Source of the DNA: Balneolaceae bacterium UBA7797
GTDB taxonomy: Bacteria; Bacteroidota; Rhodothermia; Balneolales; Balneolaceae
Assembly: GCA_002480645.1 (NCBI GenBank)
Contig: DLCN01000009.1
Location: 1 to 64,000 of the forward strand
Length of the DNA stretch: 64,000 bases
Direction: 5' to 3'
Part shown: piece by piece, positions 8,108 through 16,974 of the stretch
How positions within the stretch are numbered: the stretch's first letter is position 1
Layout: each line of letters starts with the position of its first letter
Made by a program: the position numbers and the translations under genes
The notes under the pieces: generated by a model
Told to the model about the DNA's origin: nothing
Seen by the model: only the letters and a program-made list of their open reading frames with translations
Databases searched by the model: none

Positions 8108-9589
8108 TTATGGATTATCAAAATCGTCTTCTTCGCGGGCCATACCTTTGGCTTCGGCCAGTGTACGGATCTTGATACCTGCATAAGCAAAGAGGATCGA
8201 CATAAAAGGGCTCAGAATATTGAAGAAGGCGAATGGAGCGTAAGCCAGAGTTGAAACACCCAGCACTCCGGAATGGTAGGCACCGCAGGTATTCCACGGA
8301 ACAAGTACAGAAGTAACGGTTCCGGAATCTTCCAGTGAACGACTCAGGTTTTCAGGCGCGAGTCCCTTTTCCTTAAACGTTTCGGCGTACATCCTTCCCG
8401 GAACAACGATAGCCAGATATTGATCGGAGGCGGTTACATTAAAGAATACGCAGGTTCCAACGGTGGATGCGACTAACGATCCGGTGCTGTTCACAACCGA
8501 TATCACAGCTTCAGCAATTCGTTTCAGCATACCGGATTTTTCCATCACACCTCCAAAGATCATCGCTGAAATGATCAACCAGACAGTTCCCAGCATGCCG
8601 TACATACCGCCGGAGCTGAGTAAATCGTCGACGATCGGGTTGCCGGTTTGAATGGCTACATCTCCGTAAAAAGCGATCATAATGCCCACATAACTTGATT
8701 CCCAGCTCTTTACATCATAGCCGGAGACAGAGTGTACCACATCAGGTTGAAAAATAAGGGCAAATATTCCGCCCAAAATAGCTCCAATCAAAATGGCCGG
8801 AATTGCGGGTATTTTTTTCACAATAAGTCCGATCACAATTGCCGGTACCAAAAACAACCACCCGTTAATATTGAATTTTGCGGAAATGGCATTCAGAATT
8901 TCATGAGTATCCACTCCGGTTGAACCATGATCCATTGTGAATCCAAGGATCAAAAAAATGATCAGTGTAATGGTAATGGAAGGAACCGTGGTGTAAGCCA
9001 TGTATTTGATGTGCGTGAATAAATCGGTACCAGCCATTGCCGGAGCGAGGTTGGTAGTATCCGATAAGGGCGACATCTTGTCTCCGAAATAAGCTCCTGA
9101 AATGATCGCACCGGCAACCATGCCAGGGTTCAATCCTAATGCAGTTCCGATTCCAACCAATGCAATACCTACAGTGGCTGCGGTAGTCCAGGATGACCCG
9201 GTGGCAACCGATACAATGGCAGAAACGACGACTGCCGCAAACAGAAAAATAGTCGGATTCAGGATCTGTAATCCATAATAGATCATGGCCGGAACCACAC
9301 CACTGATAAGCCATGTGCCCGCCAGTGATCCGATCAGTAATAAAATGATGATAGAAGCCATTGCCGAACCGATGCTTTTCACAATACCATTTCTTAGTTC
9401 TTTCCAGGAATAACCCAGCCTGAAAGCAACTAAGGTGGCTACTGCAGCAGACATGATCAGAATAATTTGATTAGAGCCATCAAGGGCCGCATCGCCGAAA
9501 ATCCAGACATTGGTAGACAGAGCAGCGATGAGAAAAATGATGGGAATCAGGGCCTGCAGTAACGTAGGTTTTTTGTATGTGTAGGTCAT
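8108..9589 (-). CDS. nhaC: NhaC family Na+/H+ antiporter
   Basis: A 493-residue inner-membrane protein with about 11-12 hydrophobic segments. Characteristic NhaC stretches are present: ATGSSWTTAATVGIALVGIG, GAIISGAYFGDKMSPLSDTTNLAPAMAG (with the conserved acidic and polar residues) and SGTVTSVLVPWNTCGAYHSGVLG near the C-terminus. It exchanges cytoplasmic Na+ (or another substrate) for protons, fitting a marine or saline habitat. The NRDE gene lies 78 bp upstream on the same strand. Some NhaC-family members transport other cations or organic ions, so substrate is inferred. Confidence 0.88.
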   Translation of the reverse strand: MTYTYKKPTLLQALIPIIFLIAALSTNVWIFGDAALDGSNQIILIMSAAVATLVAFRLGYSWKELRNGIVKSIGSAMASIIILLLIGSLAGTWLISGVVPAMIYYGLQILNPTIFLFAAVVVSAIVSVATGSSWTTAATVGIALVGIGTALGLNPGMVAGAIISGAYFGDKMSPLSDTTNLAPAMAGTDLFTHIKYMAYTTVPSITITLIIFLILGFTMDHGSTGVDTHEILNAISAKFNINGWLFLVPAIVIGLIVKKIPAIPAILIGAILGGIFALIFQPDVVHSVSGYDVKSWESSYVGIMIAFYGDVAIQTGNPIVDDLLSSGGMYGMLGTVWLIISAMIFGGVMEKSGMLKRIAEAVISVVNSTGSLVASTVGTCVFFNVTASDQYLAIVVPGRMYAETFKEKGLAPENLSRSLEDSGTVTSVLVPWNTCGAYHSGVLGVSTLAYAPFAFFNILSPFMSILFAYAGIKIRTLAEAKGMAREEDDFDNP

Positions 9590-9667
9590 GTGAAAAGTTT
9601 GATTCAGCTTTTAAAGGCGGTCAAGATAGTGAAATATTGTTTATTTAATCATTCGGTTAAAAAATGC

Positions 9668-10429
9668 TTACAAATTGAAGGAGATCTCAGAATACTCCGA
9701 AGGATCGTGCAGGTCAAATTTCCTTTCCACAAATTCTATGGTGCCGTTCATATGAATCAGTAACACAGTGGATGAACGGGTTCCGTAATTGTCCGTTTTT
9801 ATAAAGACCGGGGAAATTGCTTGTTCAAGTTTCAGAGGTATCCCGGTTGAGGGGAGATCTTCTTCCGGGGCTTGTTCAGAATCACTTAATATGGAGAACA
9901 GATCTTGTGTGGTAAACCCGGTGGACAAACATTCTTTAAGACGCTCTTTGGTTTTGTCCAGTTTGGGCCACGATGTATTCAATAGTGCATTACTTACCCC
10001 ATGAACTCCCGGTTCAATCGGAGTGATTGAGTTAGAGATGTTGGAATAATGGAAAAGATCCTGATCATCCCCGCTGAGTACATTAAAGCCATTGTAGAGA
10101 TCCGCATTTGCATTGAGAGCTTTCAGATATTGATGCGGTCCGACCTTTGAAGTCAGATATTTCAGGACGATATCACCCCGGCTGGGTGGATCTGTTCTTT
10201 GAATGGATGGATCCCGATAGTTGGTTAATGCACTAAAACGACCATCGCTGTGAATTCCCATCCACATACCTCCGGCTTCCAGATCTTTACCACCAATTAT
10301 ATCCGGGTGCCCCTCATCCTTCCAGTATTGAGCACTGCGGGTGGGGCGGTCATAGAATTCATCACGATTTGCGATCAGGACCAATCTGTATTTGGGGTGA
10401 GTTTTATACGCAAATGCGATGAGGCACAT
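9668..10429 (-). CDS. NRDE family protein (TANGO2-like)
   Basis: 253 residues beginning MCLIAFAY and containing the family-naming NRDE motif at about residues 20-24 (LIANRDEFYDRPT), followed by GGKDLEAGGMWMGI and ALTNYRDP. The N-terminal Cys2 and overall pattern suggest an Ntn-hydrolase-like fold, as proposed for NRDE/TANGO2 proteins; a role in heme or acyl-CoA handling has been suggested for eukaryotic relatives. No signal peptide is visible, so it is probably cytoplasmic. It is transcribed divergently from the phosphatase gene at 10519, with an 89-bp shared upstream region. The family is certain, biochemical function is not. Confidence 0.85.
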   Translation of the reverse strand: MCLIAFAYKTHPKYRLVLIANRDEFYDRPTRSAQYWKDEGHPDIIGGKDLEAGGMWMGIHSDGRFSALTNYRDPSIQRTDPPSRGDIVLKYLTSKVGPHQYLKALNANADLYNGFNVLSGDDQDLFHYSNISNSITPIEPGVHGVSNALLNTSWPKLDKTKERLKECLSTGFTTQDLFSILSDSEQAPEEDLPSTGIPLKLEQAISPVFIKTDNYGTRSSTVLLIHMNGTIEFVERKFDLHDPSEYSEISFNL

Positions 10430-10518
10430 CAGAAACGGGAATTTTTTTCAGTTTTAAAAAACAAACGAAACTACGCATATTATCGCAACCATTTGAGTTA
10501 AATCCGTATATCCCCCTC

Positions 10519-13074
10519 ATGTTTGCAATGTACGATAAACGCTTTAGGGACTTACTTCTGTTGTTTCTTGGTTTCTTCGGGGCAATTTGGTTTTTCTTTG
10601 ATCTGGGAAATCATCACCCGGTCAATTCACTGAAGCTGCCTCTTAGTGATACTGAGATCATCCAACGGGCAGATTCCGTTTTTCTGTCGTGGCAATATCA
10701 GCCCGTAAATCTCAAAAAAAGGGCATTGGTAAAATCGTATGGTCGTTTAATTGACGATCTGCAGGAAAAATGGGATCCGGATTCGGTTGTCGCACAGCTA
10801 AAAGCAAGAAATGGCCATACTTTGCCCCTCTATTTCTGGGAAGTGGAAGAGTTCAGGATCGACGACAAGCAGCGCGAAACTATGTTTAAGTACCATATGA
10901 GTGGGGATGGAAGGGTCATTAGTTTCTCGGTGGATGATAAGCTGATCGCAGAACAGACTCCTTTTAACCGGCAAATGGTGCGTTATGGCTATTTAGGGGG
11001 GAGGAATATTCCCAGACAGTATGAAGATTCACTGATCGCAGCACTGGTCGATTTTCAGCATTTACGTACAGAAAATAGCCGTTTCTATAATATAACCGGC
11101 GACGACGTGGCCTCGGAAAGACAAACGAAAGCGATCTGGCGGGGAATCGAATATTACCTGAAGGGAACCTACTGGAAAGACTTCGACCTCTCACAGGACT
11201 CCTTGGAGTATAATGATGACGGAACCGTTCGTTATGTAACAGCTTTTATGAGTTCCGGAGACACGCTGATGGGAGGTGTAGTCCCAAAACTACAGATGGA
11301 TGTACTTGCGGCCGGAGTGATCAGAAATTTAAAAGTGGATCTTGGGGAGGAATCAGCCCGACAGGATATGAGATTTGGAGTCCGCTCGAATATCCTGCTG
11401 GGGGCTACTTTTATGTTTATAGTATGGATCCTCTTTTCCTTCTATTTGCGAATTAAAGCACGTTCGGTTGATACTCGTCCGGCACTGATCGTAGCTATCA
11501 TCAGTGGTTTTATGATGCCCATACTGCGTATGCTGGAGATCACAAAAAGTCTGGGGGTAAATCCTGAACTAAATGAGATCTCGGAAGTATTTAACGGATT
11601 AATGGCTTTTAGTGTGATGGGGGCTGCCGTAGCTACCGGATTTTTTGTGGTAACTGCGGTGAGTGATTCGGTAACCCGGCAATACTGGCCGGACCAAATG
11701 CGCAACTGGGATCTCGTTCGCCGAGGTATGTTCAAGAATAAACCCATAGGCTGGGCTATTATTCGGGGTATCAGCATCGGGGCATTTCTGGCGGGTTTTA
11801 TGGTATTTCTTATCAACTTTGTACCGGTATATATTAGTGGAAAGGTTTCCTTTGCCGAAGATGTATATTCCCTGGCACCCATCGCCAATATTATTGTTAC
11901 GCTGTTGTTAGGCGTTGGATTTGTAGCTGTAGCATTTCTGGTACTTGGAAATCAACTATATGCAAAGACATCAAAAAAATGGCTGGTTCCTTTGATCAGC
12001 GCTGCTCTTTTTGCGTTGGTGGATCCGCTTCCCATGGATATTGTGACGGATCCATGGTTGATCTACATGAATCTGATCATCGGGTTTTTGTTCGGAATGT
12101 TTTACATCACCTTCGATTTTGTGACCGTTGCTCTGGGTTTTGTGATCTTTTTGAATTTCTTTTCTACGGCACCGGGTTGGCTGGTTAGTGGATCTCCGGA
12201 CGCAACACTATTCTATGGTTTTATTATCACTCTGCTGTTGCTGGCAGGTTCGGCATTGTACTTTCTGATCGTTGGCGAAGAAAAGGATAAACTGCCGGAA
12301 TATGTACCGGAATACATCGAGGATCTGGCAAAAGAGCAACGTGTAAAGCAAGAACTGGATATCGCACGCAGTGTTCAGATCACCTTCTTGCCCAATACCA
12401 CCCCGGATGTGCCCGGTTTTGATACGGCGGCAAGTTGTGAACCTGCACAGGACACCGGCGGGGATTACTACGATATTATCTGTCTGGATGATAAAAAAGC
12501 AGCGGTGGCTATAGGGGATGTTAGCGGTAAGGGAATACAGGCGGCCTTTTACATGACCTTTGCCAAAGGGGTGATCCATAGTCTGAGCGGAATATTCCCA
12601 TCCCCCAAAACACTTCTGTACCGTACAAACAAACTGTTTAATGAAAATGCAACCCGTGGAACTTTTATCTCTATGATCTATGGGGTTCTGGACTCAGAAA
12701 AGAGAACTTTTACCTATGTTCGTGCGGGTCACAACCCGATCTTATATAAAAAGGCGAATGGGGAAATTAATTGGCTGCAACCTAAAGGTGTAGCCGTGGG
12801 GATGACCAAAGGAGAGATCTTTAACAAAGTGGTTGAAGAAGATACCATACAGTTGGAGAAGGGAGATATATTGGTTCTATATACGGATGGGATCACTGAA
12901 GCACAGAATGAAAATGAGGAATTCTACGACGAACGGAGACTTAAGAATATTGTAAAAAGGGTAAAAACAAAGTCGGCAGAGGATCTTAGGTCTATAATTA
13001 TCGAAGATGTTCGTACCTTTATGGGAGATGCGCTACAATATGACGACATGACCTTAGTTGTGATAAAAGCGTAA
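10519..13074 (+). CDS. Membrane-anchored SpoIIE/RsbU-type serine phosphatase
   Basis: An 851-residue protein: one N-terminal membrane helix (~9-27), an extracytoplasmic domain (~28-290), a multi-helix membrane region (~292-590), a short linker helix and a C-terminal PP2C-like SpoIIE domain (~600-851). The metal-binding and catalytic motifs are intact: GGDYYD near 646, GDVSGKG near 667, YTDGITEA near 788 and YDDMTLVV at the end. Such phosphatases dephosphorylate anti-sigma-factor antagonists (partner-switching). No anti-sigma or antagonist gene is nearby, so the partner is unknown. It may head an operon with the thioredoxin-like gene (27 bp) and the DtxR-type regulator. Confidence 0.88.
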   Translation: MFAMYDKRFRDLLLLFLGFFGAIWFFFDLGNHHPVNSLKLPLSDTEIIQRADSVFLSWQYQPVNLKKRALVKSYGRLIDDLQEKWDPDSVVAQLKARNGHTLPLYFWEVEEFRIDDKQRETMFKYHMSGDGRVISFSVDDKLIAEQTPFNRQMVRYGYLGGRNIPRQYEDSLIAALVDFQHLRTENSRFYNITGDDVASERQTKAIWRGIEYYLKGTYWKDFDLSQDSLEYNDDGTVRYVTAFMSSGDTLMGGVVPKLQMDVLAAGVIRNLKVDLGEESARQDMRFGVRSNILLGATFMFIVWILFSFYLRIKARSVDTRPALIVAIISGFMMPILRMLEITKSLGVNPELNEISEVFNGLMAFSVMGAAVATGFFVVTAVSDSVTRQYWPDQMRNWDLVRRGMFKNKPIGWAIIRGISIGAFLAGFMVFLINFVPVYISGKVSFAEDVYSLAPIANIIVTLLLGVGFVAVAFLVLGNQLYAKTSKKWLVPLISAALFALVDPLPMDIVTDPWLIYMNLIIGFLFGMFYITFDFVTVALGFVIFLNFFSTAPGWLVSGSPDATLFYGFIITLLLLAGSALYFLIVGEEKDKLPEYVPEYIEDLAKEQRVKQELDIARSVQITFLPNTTPDVPGFDTAASCEPAQDTGGDYYDIICLDDKKAAVAIGDVSGKGIQAAFYMTFAKGVIHSLSGIFPSPKTLLYRTNKLFNENATRGTFISMIYGVLDSEKRTFTYVRAGHNPILYKKANGEINWLQPKGVAVGMTKGEIFNKVVEEDTIQLEKGDILVLYTDGITEAQNENEEFYDERRLKNIVKRVKTKSAEDLRSIIIEDVRTFMGDALQYDDMTLVVIKA

Positions 13075-13101
13075 TTCAATCAAAATATTATTACTTAAAT
13101 C

Positions 13102-13629
13102 ATGAAAAAATTATCATTTCTGGCGATAGCACTGCTTGTTAGTATTTCGGTAGGCAGTATATCTTATGCGCAGGAAGCCATCCCAAAACAAGCAGAGATC
13201 AACTCCGGTTTTGATTGGTACACCCTGAAAGATGCACAGCAATTAGCTGCTAAGAACGACAAAAAAATCTTACTGTTCGGTTATGCCGATTGGTGTACCT
13301 ACTGTCTTAAAATGAGGAAGGAGTCCTTTCCCGATCCGGCGGTGATAGCCTCCATCGAAGAGCATTATTATCCGGTTCAGATCAACGGACAATCAGCAGA
13401 AGAAGTTGAATATAACGGCCAAAAGTTAAAATCTTATGAGCTGGCTCAGTTTCTTGGAATATCATCGTATCCGACTCATTATTTTATTGATGCAGAAGGT
13501 AAAATTCTTGGTGCACAACCAGGATATATCGAGCCTGATATCTATGCACTGATCCTGGACTTTGTGGGTACTGATGCCTACGGGGAGATGGATTTTGATG
13601 AATATCTTGAAAAAAACGATACCAAATAA
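13102..13629 (+). CDS. Secreted thioredoxin-fold protein
   Basis: 175 residues with a signal peptide (about 1-24, ending SYAQ) and a thioredoxin-like domain whose redox motif is CTYC (C65-C68) in ADWCTYCLKMRKESF; the YPTHYFIDAEGKILG stretch supplies the cis-proline. It resembles thioredoxin_7/DsbD-gamma-like periplasmic thiol proteins. It likely reduces or isomerises disulfides in the periplasm. Its TAA stop is directly followed by the ATG of the DtxR-family gene, so the two are probably one operon. The specific partner is unknown. Confidence 0.85.
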   Translation: MKKLSFLAIALLVSISVGSISYAQEAIPKQAEINSGFDWYTLKDAQQLAAKNDKKILLFGYADWCTYCLKMRKESFPDPAVIASIEEHYYPVQINGQSAEEVEYNGQKLKSYELAQFLGISSYPTHYFIDAEGKILGAQPGYIEPDIYALILDFVGTDAYGEMDFDEYLEKNDTK

Positions 13630-14283
13630 ATGAGATTAAGCCAGGCGCTTGAGGATTATATTAAAGCCATTTACGTTCTGGAAACGGAAGGGGATAAAGC
13701 CACCACCAACCGTATTGCAGAATATCTGAATGTCTCATCGGCTTCAGTTACCAATATGCTGAAGCGTCTGGCTGGTATGAATCTCGTAGATCATCAATCG
13801 TATAAAGGAGCCACTCTTACCGATGCCGGTCACAAGATCGCAATGGAAATAATCCGGCATCACCGGTTACTGGAATTATACCTGAAAGAAATAATGGGCT
13901 ACAGCTGGGATGAAGTGCACGATGAGGCAGAACATCTTGAGCACCATATTTCTGAACAATTTGAAGACCGGATCGCTGAGTTATTAAATCACCCGACACA
14001 CGATCCGCATGGCGACCCTATTCCTACCAAAGATGGGTTTATGCCGGATAAAGCCACTCTGCCCATTACCGAAGCAAACGTGAATACCTCATATATCATT
14101 GGCCGGGTGAGAGATCAGGACCCTGAGTTATTGAGGTATCTTGAGAAGAACGGATTACTACCGGGGGTGAAAATAAAGTTGCTGGAAAAAGCTCCTTTTG
14201 ATGGCCCGGTTCGTATTCTTGTTGAAGATGAAGAACAGACGATCGGATTTGGGGTTGCCGGACAGATCTTTTTAGTTCACTAG
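13630..14283 (+). CDS. DtxR/MntR-family metal-dependent transcriptional repressor
   Basis: 217 residues. A winged-helix domain occupies about residues 1-65 (DYIKAIYVLE...TNRIAEYLNVSSASVTNMLKRLAGMNLVDHQSYKGATLTDAG). A metal-binding/dimerisation domain follows (HHRLLELYLKEIMG, HDEAEHLEHHISEQFEDRI) and a C-terminal FeoA/SH3-like domain (~145-217) completes the long DtxR/IdeR layout. It faces the feoA-feoB operon and ends 18 bp from its last stop codon, so it is the natural candidate for iron- or manganese-dependent control of that operon. The palindrome before feoA (16840-16855) is a plausible target. Fe versus Mn specificity cannot be read by eye. Confidence 0.9.
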   Translation: MRLSQALEDYIKAIYVLETEGDKATTNRIAEYLNVSSASVTNMLKRLAGMNLVDHQSYKGATLTDAGHKIAMEIIRHHRLLELYLKEIMGYSWDEVHDEAEHLEHHISEQFEDRIAELLNHPTHDPHGDPIPTKDGFMPDKATLPITEANVNTSYIIGRVRDQDPELLRYLEKNGLLPGVKIKLLEKAPFDGPVRILVEDEEQTIGFGVAGQIFLVH

Positions 14284-14301
14284 AGCCTTTTTCAACAATA
14301 C

Positions 14302-15729
14302 TCAGACAACTAATCGCCAGAAAAAGGCCAGAGCAGCCAGAAAGGTTATTCCAAATCCAATGGGCAGAAGCGTAGCAATAGTAGTCCACTTAATACTTTT
14401 TGTCTCTTTGTAAATAGTGTAGATCGTGGTACTGCATGGATTGTGCATGAGGCTGAATAACATCACACTGATCGCCGTTAAAGTGGTCCAGCCACCGGCG
14501 GTTAACAGGTTTTGAAGGGTTCCCATATTTTCCGTTTCGAACATAACTCCGGCTCCTGAACCCACGCCTGTCATTCCGGTTGTAAGCACAGTGAGCATTA
14601 GTATCGTCGGGATAACGATCTCATTCGCAGGAATGGCTACGATGTAGGCCAATAGAATTACTCCGTTCAGCCCGATAACCCAGCCGATAGGGTCCATAAA
14701 GTTGATCATGTGAACTGCAATACTTTCACCGCCGATCATGATATTTGCAGATAACCAGATCGCAGCTCCCGCAGGCAGTGCAAACACAATAGCTCTCCAG
14801 AGTACAAAGATCGTGCGGTCGATCAGGGATGTATACAAGGTTTGTAAAATACGCGGTGGCCGATAAGGCGGTAATTCGAGGCTAAAGGCTGATGTTTCAC
14901 CTTTAAGAACCGTGCTGGATAATAGCCAGGATGTAACAAAAGTGAGAATTACTCCCAGTCCGGCAACGGCAACTACAGATAAGGCAGTGGCAAAACCCGC
15001 AAACCATGCAGGAGCCAGTGCGCCGATAAAGAGGCTGGAAAGAATGATAATGGTTGGCCAGCGACCATTACATAAAGAGAAATTATTGGTGATGATAGCG
15101 ATTAGTCGTTCACGCGGACTGTCAATAATCCGGGTTGAGATTACTCCGGCAGCGTTGCACCCAAAGCCCATCATCATGCTGAGAGCTTGTTTGCCGTGTG
15201 CCCCTGCTTTCTTGTAGAGACCATCCAGATTAAAGGCCACGCGTGGCAGAAATCCCAGATCTTCCAACAGCGTAAATAATGGAAAAAAGATCGCCATAGG
15301 CGGCAGCATCACCGAAATTACCCAGGCTGTAGCAAGATACATTCCGTCAATTATCAATCCGCTTAACCACCAGGGCCAGACTGATGTCCAGTCTTTTAAC
15401 AGCGGGTAAAGTTGATCTAGGAACAGGGTCGCCAACATAGATGAGGGCACATTTGCTCCCCAGATAGTAAGCCAGATCACCAGCGTGAATAATGCGATCA
15501 TCGCCGGGAACCCCCATAATTTACTGGTCAGGATCTTGTCTATCTTCTCATCTTTAAGAAACCGTACGGTACTTCGTTTAACTGTTTTCCGGGATATAGC
15601 AGCGGATCGGACAAAGAGTTGTTGTACAAAAGTATCATGTACACTATCTCCAAGTTTTTTGTGTAACTGATCGGCTTTAGCCAGTAATTTTTCAGTTGTA
15701 GCTGCATCCGCCATATCATTCTTTCTCAT
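14302..15729 (-). CDS. feoB: FeoB membrane-permease half (split FeoB)
   Basis: 475 residues corresponding to the membrane part of the ferrous iron transporter: two Gate-type repeats with GFGCNAAGVISTRIIDSPRERL and VAIPANEIVIPTILM, and the typical HNPCSTTIYTIYKET near the end. The GTPase domain is missing and is supplied by the separate upstream gene, whose 3' end overlaps this one by 14 nt in another frame. Both halves are well formed (start codon, uninterrupted frame, N-terminal helical linker MADAATTEKLLAKADQ), which argues for a true split rather than a damaged gene. Together they should import Fe2+. Confidence 0.92.
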   Translation of the reverse strand: MRKNDMADAATTEKLLAKADQLHKKLGDSVHDTFVQQLFVRSAAISRKTVKRSTVRFLKDEKIDKILTSKLWGFPAMIALFTLVIWLTIWGANVPSSMLATLFLDQLYPLLKDWTSVWPWWLSGLIIDGMYLATAWVISVMLPPMAIFFPLFTLLEDLGFLPRVAFNLDGLYKKAGAHGKQALSMMMGFGCNAAGVISTRIIDSPRERLIAIITNNFSLCNGRWPTIIILSSLFIGALAPAWFAGFATALSVVAVAGLGVILTFVTSWLLSSTVLKGETSAFSLELPPYRPPRILQTLYTSLIDRTIFVLWRAIVFALPAGAAIWLSANIMIGGESIAVHMINFMDPIGWVIGLNGVILLAYIVAIPANEIVIPTILMLTVLTTGMTGVGSGAGVMFETENMGTLQNLLTAGGWTTLTAISVMLFSLMHNPCSTTIYTIYKETKSIKWTTIATLLPIGFGITFLAALAFFWRLVV

Positions 15730-16573
15730 TCATTAATACCAGCTCTTCATGAAGGTCTAAAGGTGGCTGGCGGTACAGTTTTGATAGATGTTGCAACTCT
15801 CCGTTGTCCAATGCCTCCCTGATTCTGACATCACCTTCTAATAATCGTAAAGCGATCCAGCGGGTATTTGGCAGATCCGGATAGATCTCTGCCAGATCTT
15901 TTTGTAATTCATCGATCGCATCGTTCAATTCTTCAGAAATATTGATCGATGAATCTACGTTAAATGGACGGGGATTCTCAGCTACATTTTCGATGGCAGC
16001 AAGCAGTTGATCAATTCCTTCTCCATAGCGTGCGGTAGTTGCTACCACGGGAATGCCCAGTTCATTACTTAATTCGTAGGTATCAATGGAGATGCCTTTT
16101 CTGCGTGCCTCATCCATTAAATTGAGGCAAAGAACTGCATTTTGAGTGATCTCCAGGATCTGAAGGGTCAGGTTCAGATTGCGTTCAAGACGTGTGGCGT
16201 CGGCCACGATCAATGTAACATCCGGCTGACCGAACAGGATGAAATTCCGGGCAATTTCCTCATCTTCACTCGTCGAAAGCAGAGAGTATGTACCGGGAAG
16301 ATCAACTATCTTGTAGTTTTTGTCCCGGTAAGTGAAGCCACCCTCTGCCCGGCTTACCGTTTTACCCGGCCAGTTACCGGTATGTTGTCGCAATCCGGTA
16401 AGGCTATTAAAAACGGTGCTTTTCCCGGTGTTTGGATTGCCGGCCAATGCAATTACATGATCCCAGCTGTCCAGCTTTACACCAAGTTTGGTGAGCTGTT
16501 TCAGACGGAATGTTTTATTAAGAAGTCCCCGGTCGGATGGGAACCTGTTGGTATTCTCCTGTGTATCTTTCAT
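15716..16573 (-). CDS. feoB: FeoB GTPase half (split FeoB)
   Basis: 285-residue cytoplasmic G protein of the FeoB type: P-loop GNPNTGKS (45-52), switch region HTGNWPGKTV, G3 DLPGTYSL (91-98) and G4 NLMD (151-154), followed by the helical guanine-dissociation-inhibitor-like region (~200-285). It ends about where full-length FeoB would enter its membrane domain; that domain is encoded by the next gene with a 14-nt overlap. The order feoA, FeoB-G, FeoB-membrane is as expected. Only 6 bp separate it from feoA. Confidence 0.92.
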   Translation of the reverse strand: MKDTQENTNRFPSDRGLLNKTFRLKQLTKLGVKLDSWDHVIALAGNPNTGKSTVFNSLTGLRQHTGNWPGKTVSRAEGGFTYRDKNYKIVDLPGTYSLLSTSEDEEIARNFILFGQPDVTLIVADATRLERNLNLTLQILEITQNAVLCLNLMDEARRKGISIDTYELSNELGIPVVATTARYGEGIDQLLAAIENVAENPRPFNVDSSINISEELNDAIDELQKDLAEIYPDLPNTRWIALRLLEGDVRIREALDNGELQHLSKLYRQPPLDLHEELVLMNEKE

Positions 16574-16579
16574 CGGAGA

Positions 16580-16813
16580 TCAGTTTTCCGACATAAAGAT
16601 CTTGTCGGTTTGTTCTTTTCGTAGTGCGATCACTGCACCTAAAACTTCATAGGCTTTGGGTTCACCGGTCGCACTATCAAAACAATGAGTAATGGTTGCC
16701 CCGGGGTAGATCCCCAGATCTAACAATCGTCTTCGTTGCTCTCCTGTAATACTCTCATCCAGTTTTTTTATTACCGAACTCTTTCCTGATGATAGTGTCG
16801 TTAATGGTGCCAT
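16580..16813 (-). CDS. feoA: FeoA ferrous-iron transport accessory protein
   Basis: 77 residues with the SH3-like FeoA pattern (LTTLSSGKSSVIKKLDES...RRLLDLGIYPGATITHCF...YEVLGAVIALRKEQTDKIFM). It is a small cytoplasmic partner of FeoB and first gene of the operon feoA-feoB(G)-feoB(membrane). The preceding promoter region contains the TTTAGC-N4-GCTAAA palindrome, a likely operator. Confidence 0.9.
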   Translation of the reverse strand: MAPLTTLSSGKSSVIKKLDESITGEQRRRLLDLGIYPGATITHCFDSATGEPKAYEVLGAVIALRKEQTDKIFMSEN

Positions 16814-16837
16814 AGTTATTTTATTTAATCCGGTATA

Positions 16838-16866
16838 AATTTAGCTAAGGCTAAAAATAAAATCAA
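16838..16866 (-). promoter_or_regulatory. feo promoter with candidate DtxR-family operator
   Basis: On the minus strand a TTGATT -35-like hexamer (16861-16866) and a TAAATT -10-like hexamer (16838-16843) are 17 bp apart. A perfect inverted repeat TTTAGC-TAAG-GCTAAA (16840-16855) covers the spacer and the -10, where a repressor would block RNA polymerase. Its half-sites resemble DtxR/IdeR-type TTAGG/CCTAA boxes, and a DtxR-family gene lies at the other end of the operon. The assignment is inferred from position and symmetry. Confidence 0.6.
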
Positions 16867-16913
16867 CATCTAATAAAAATGATTTTATAGATAATGTATA
16901 ACGGGTATGAATA

Positions 16914-16949
16914 AAAAAAGCGTGACCGGAATAACCGGCCACGCTTTTT
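16914..16949 (-). terminator. Rho-independent terminator after TolB-like gene
   Basis: AGCGTG-x-CCGG/CCGG-x-CACGCT stem flanked on both sides by A/T runs. On the minus strand it ends in seven T. It separates the gene at 16975 from feoA. Confidence 0.85.
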
Positions 16950-16974
16950 AAAAGAGTCGTGTATTATTAGAAGT

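Noticed and set aside
11442..11888. 148-codon minus-strand frame inside the phosphatase gene
   Set aside because: It is antisense to the membrane region of a clearly coding gene and has no family features.
15716..15729. FeoB split as a sequencing or frameshift error
   Set aside because: Not excluded, but both halves have proper ends and starts and the overlap is typical of coupled genes, so I keep two genes.
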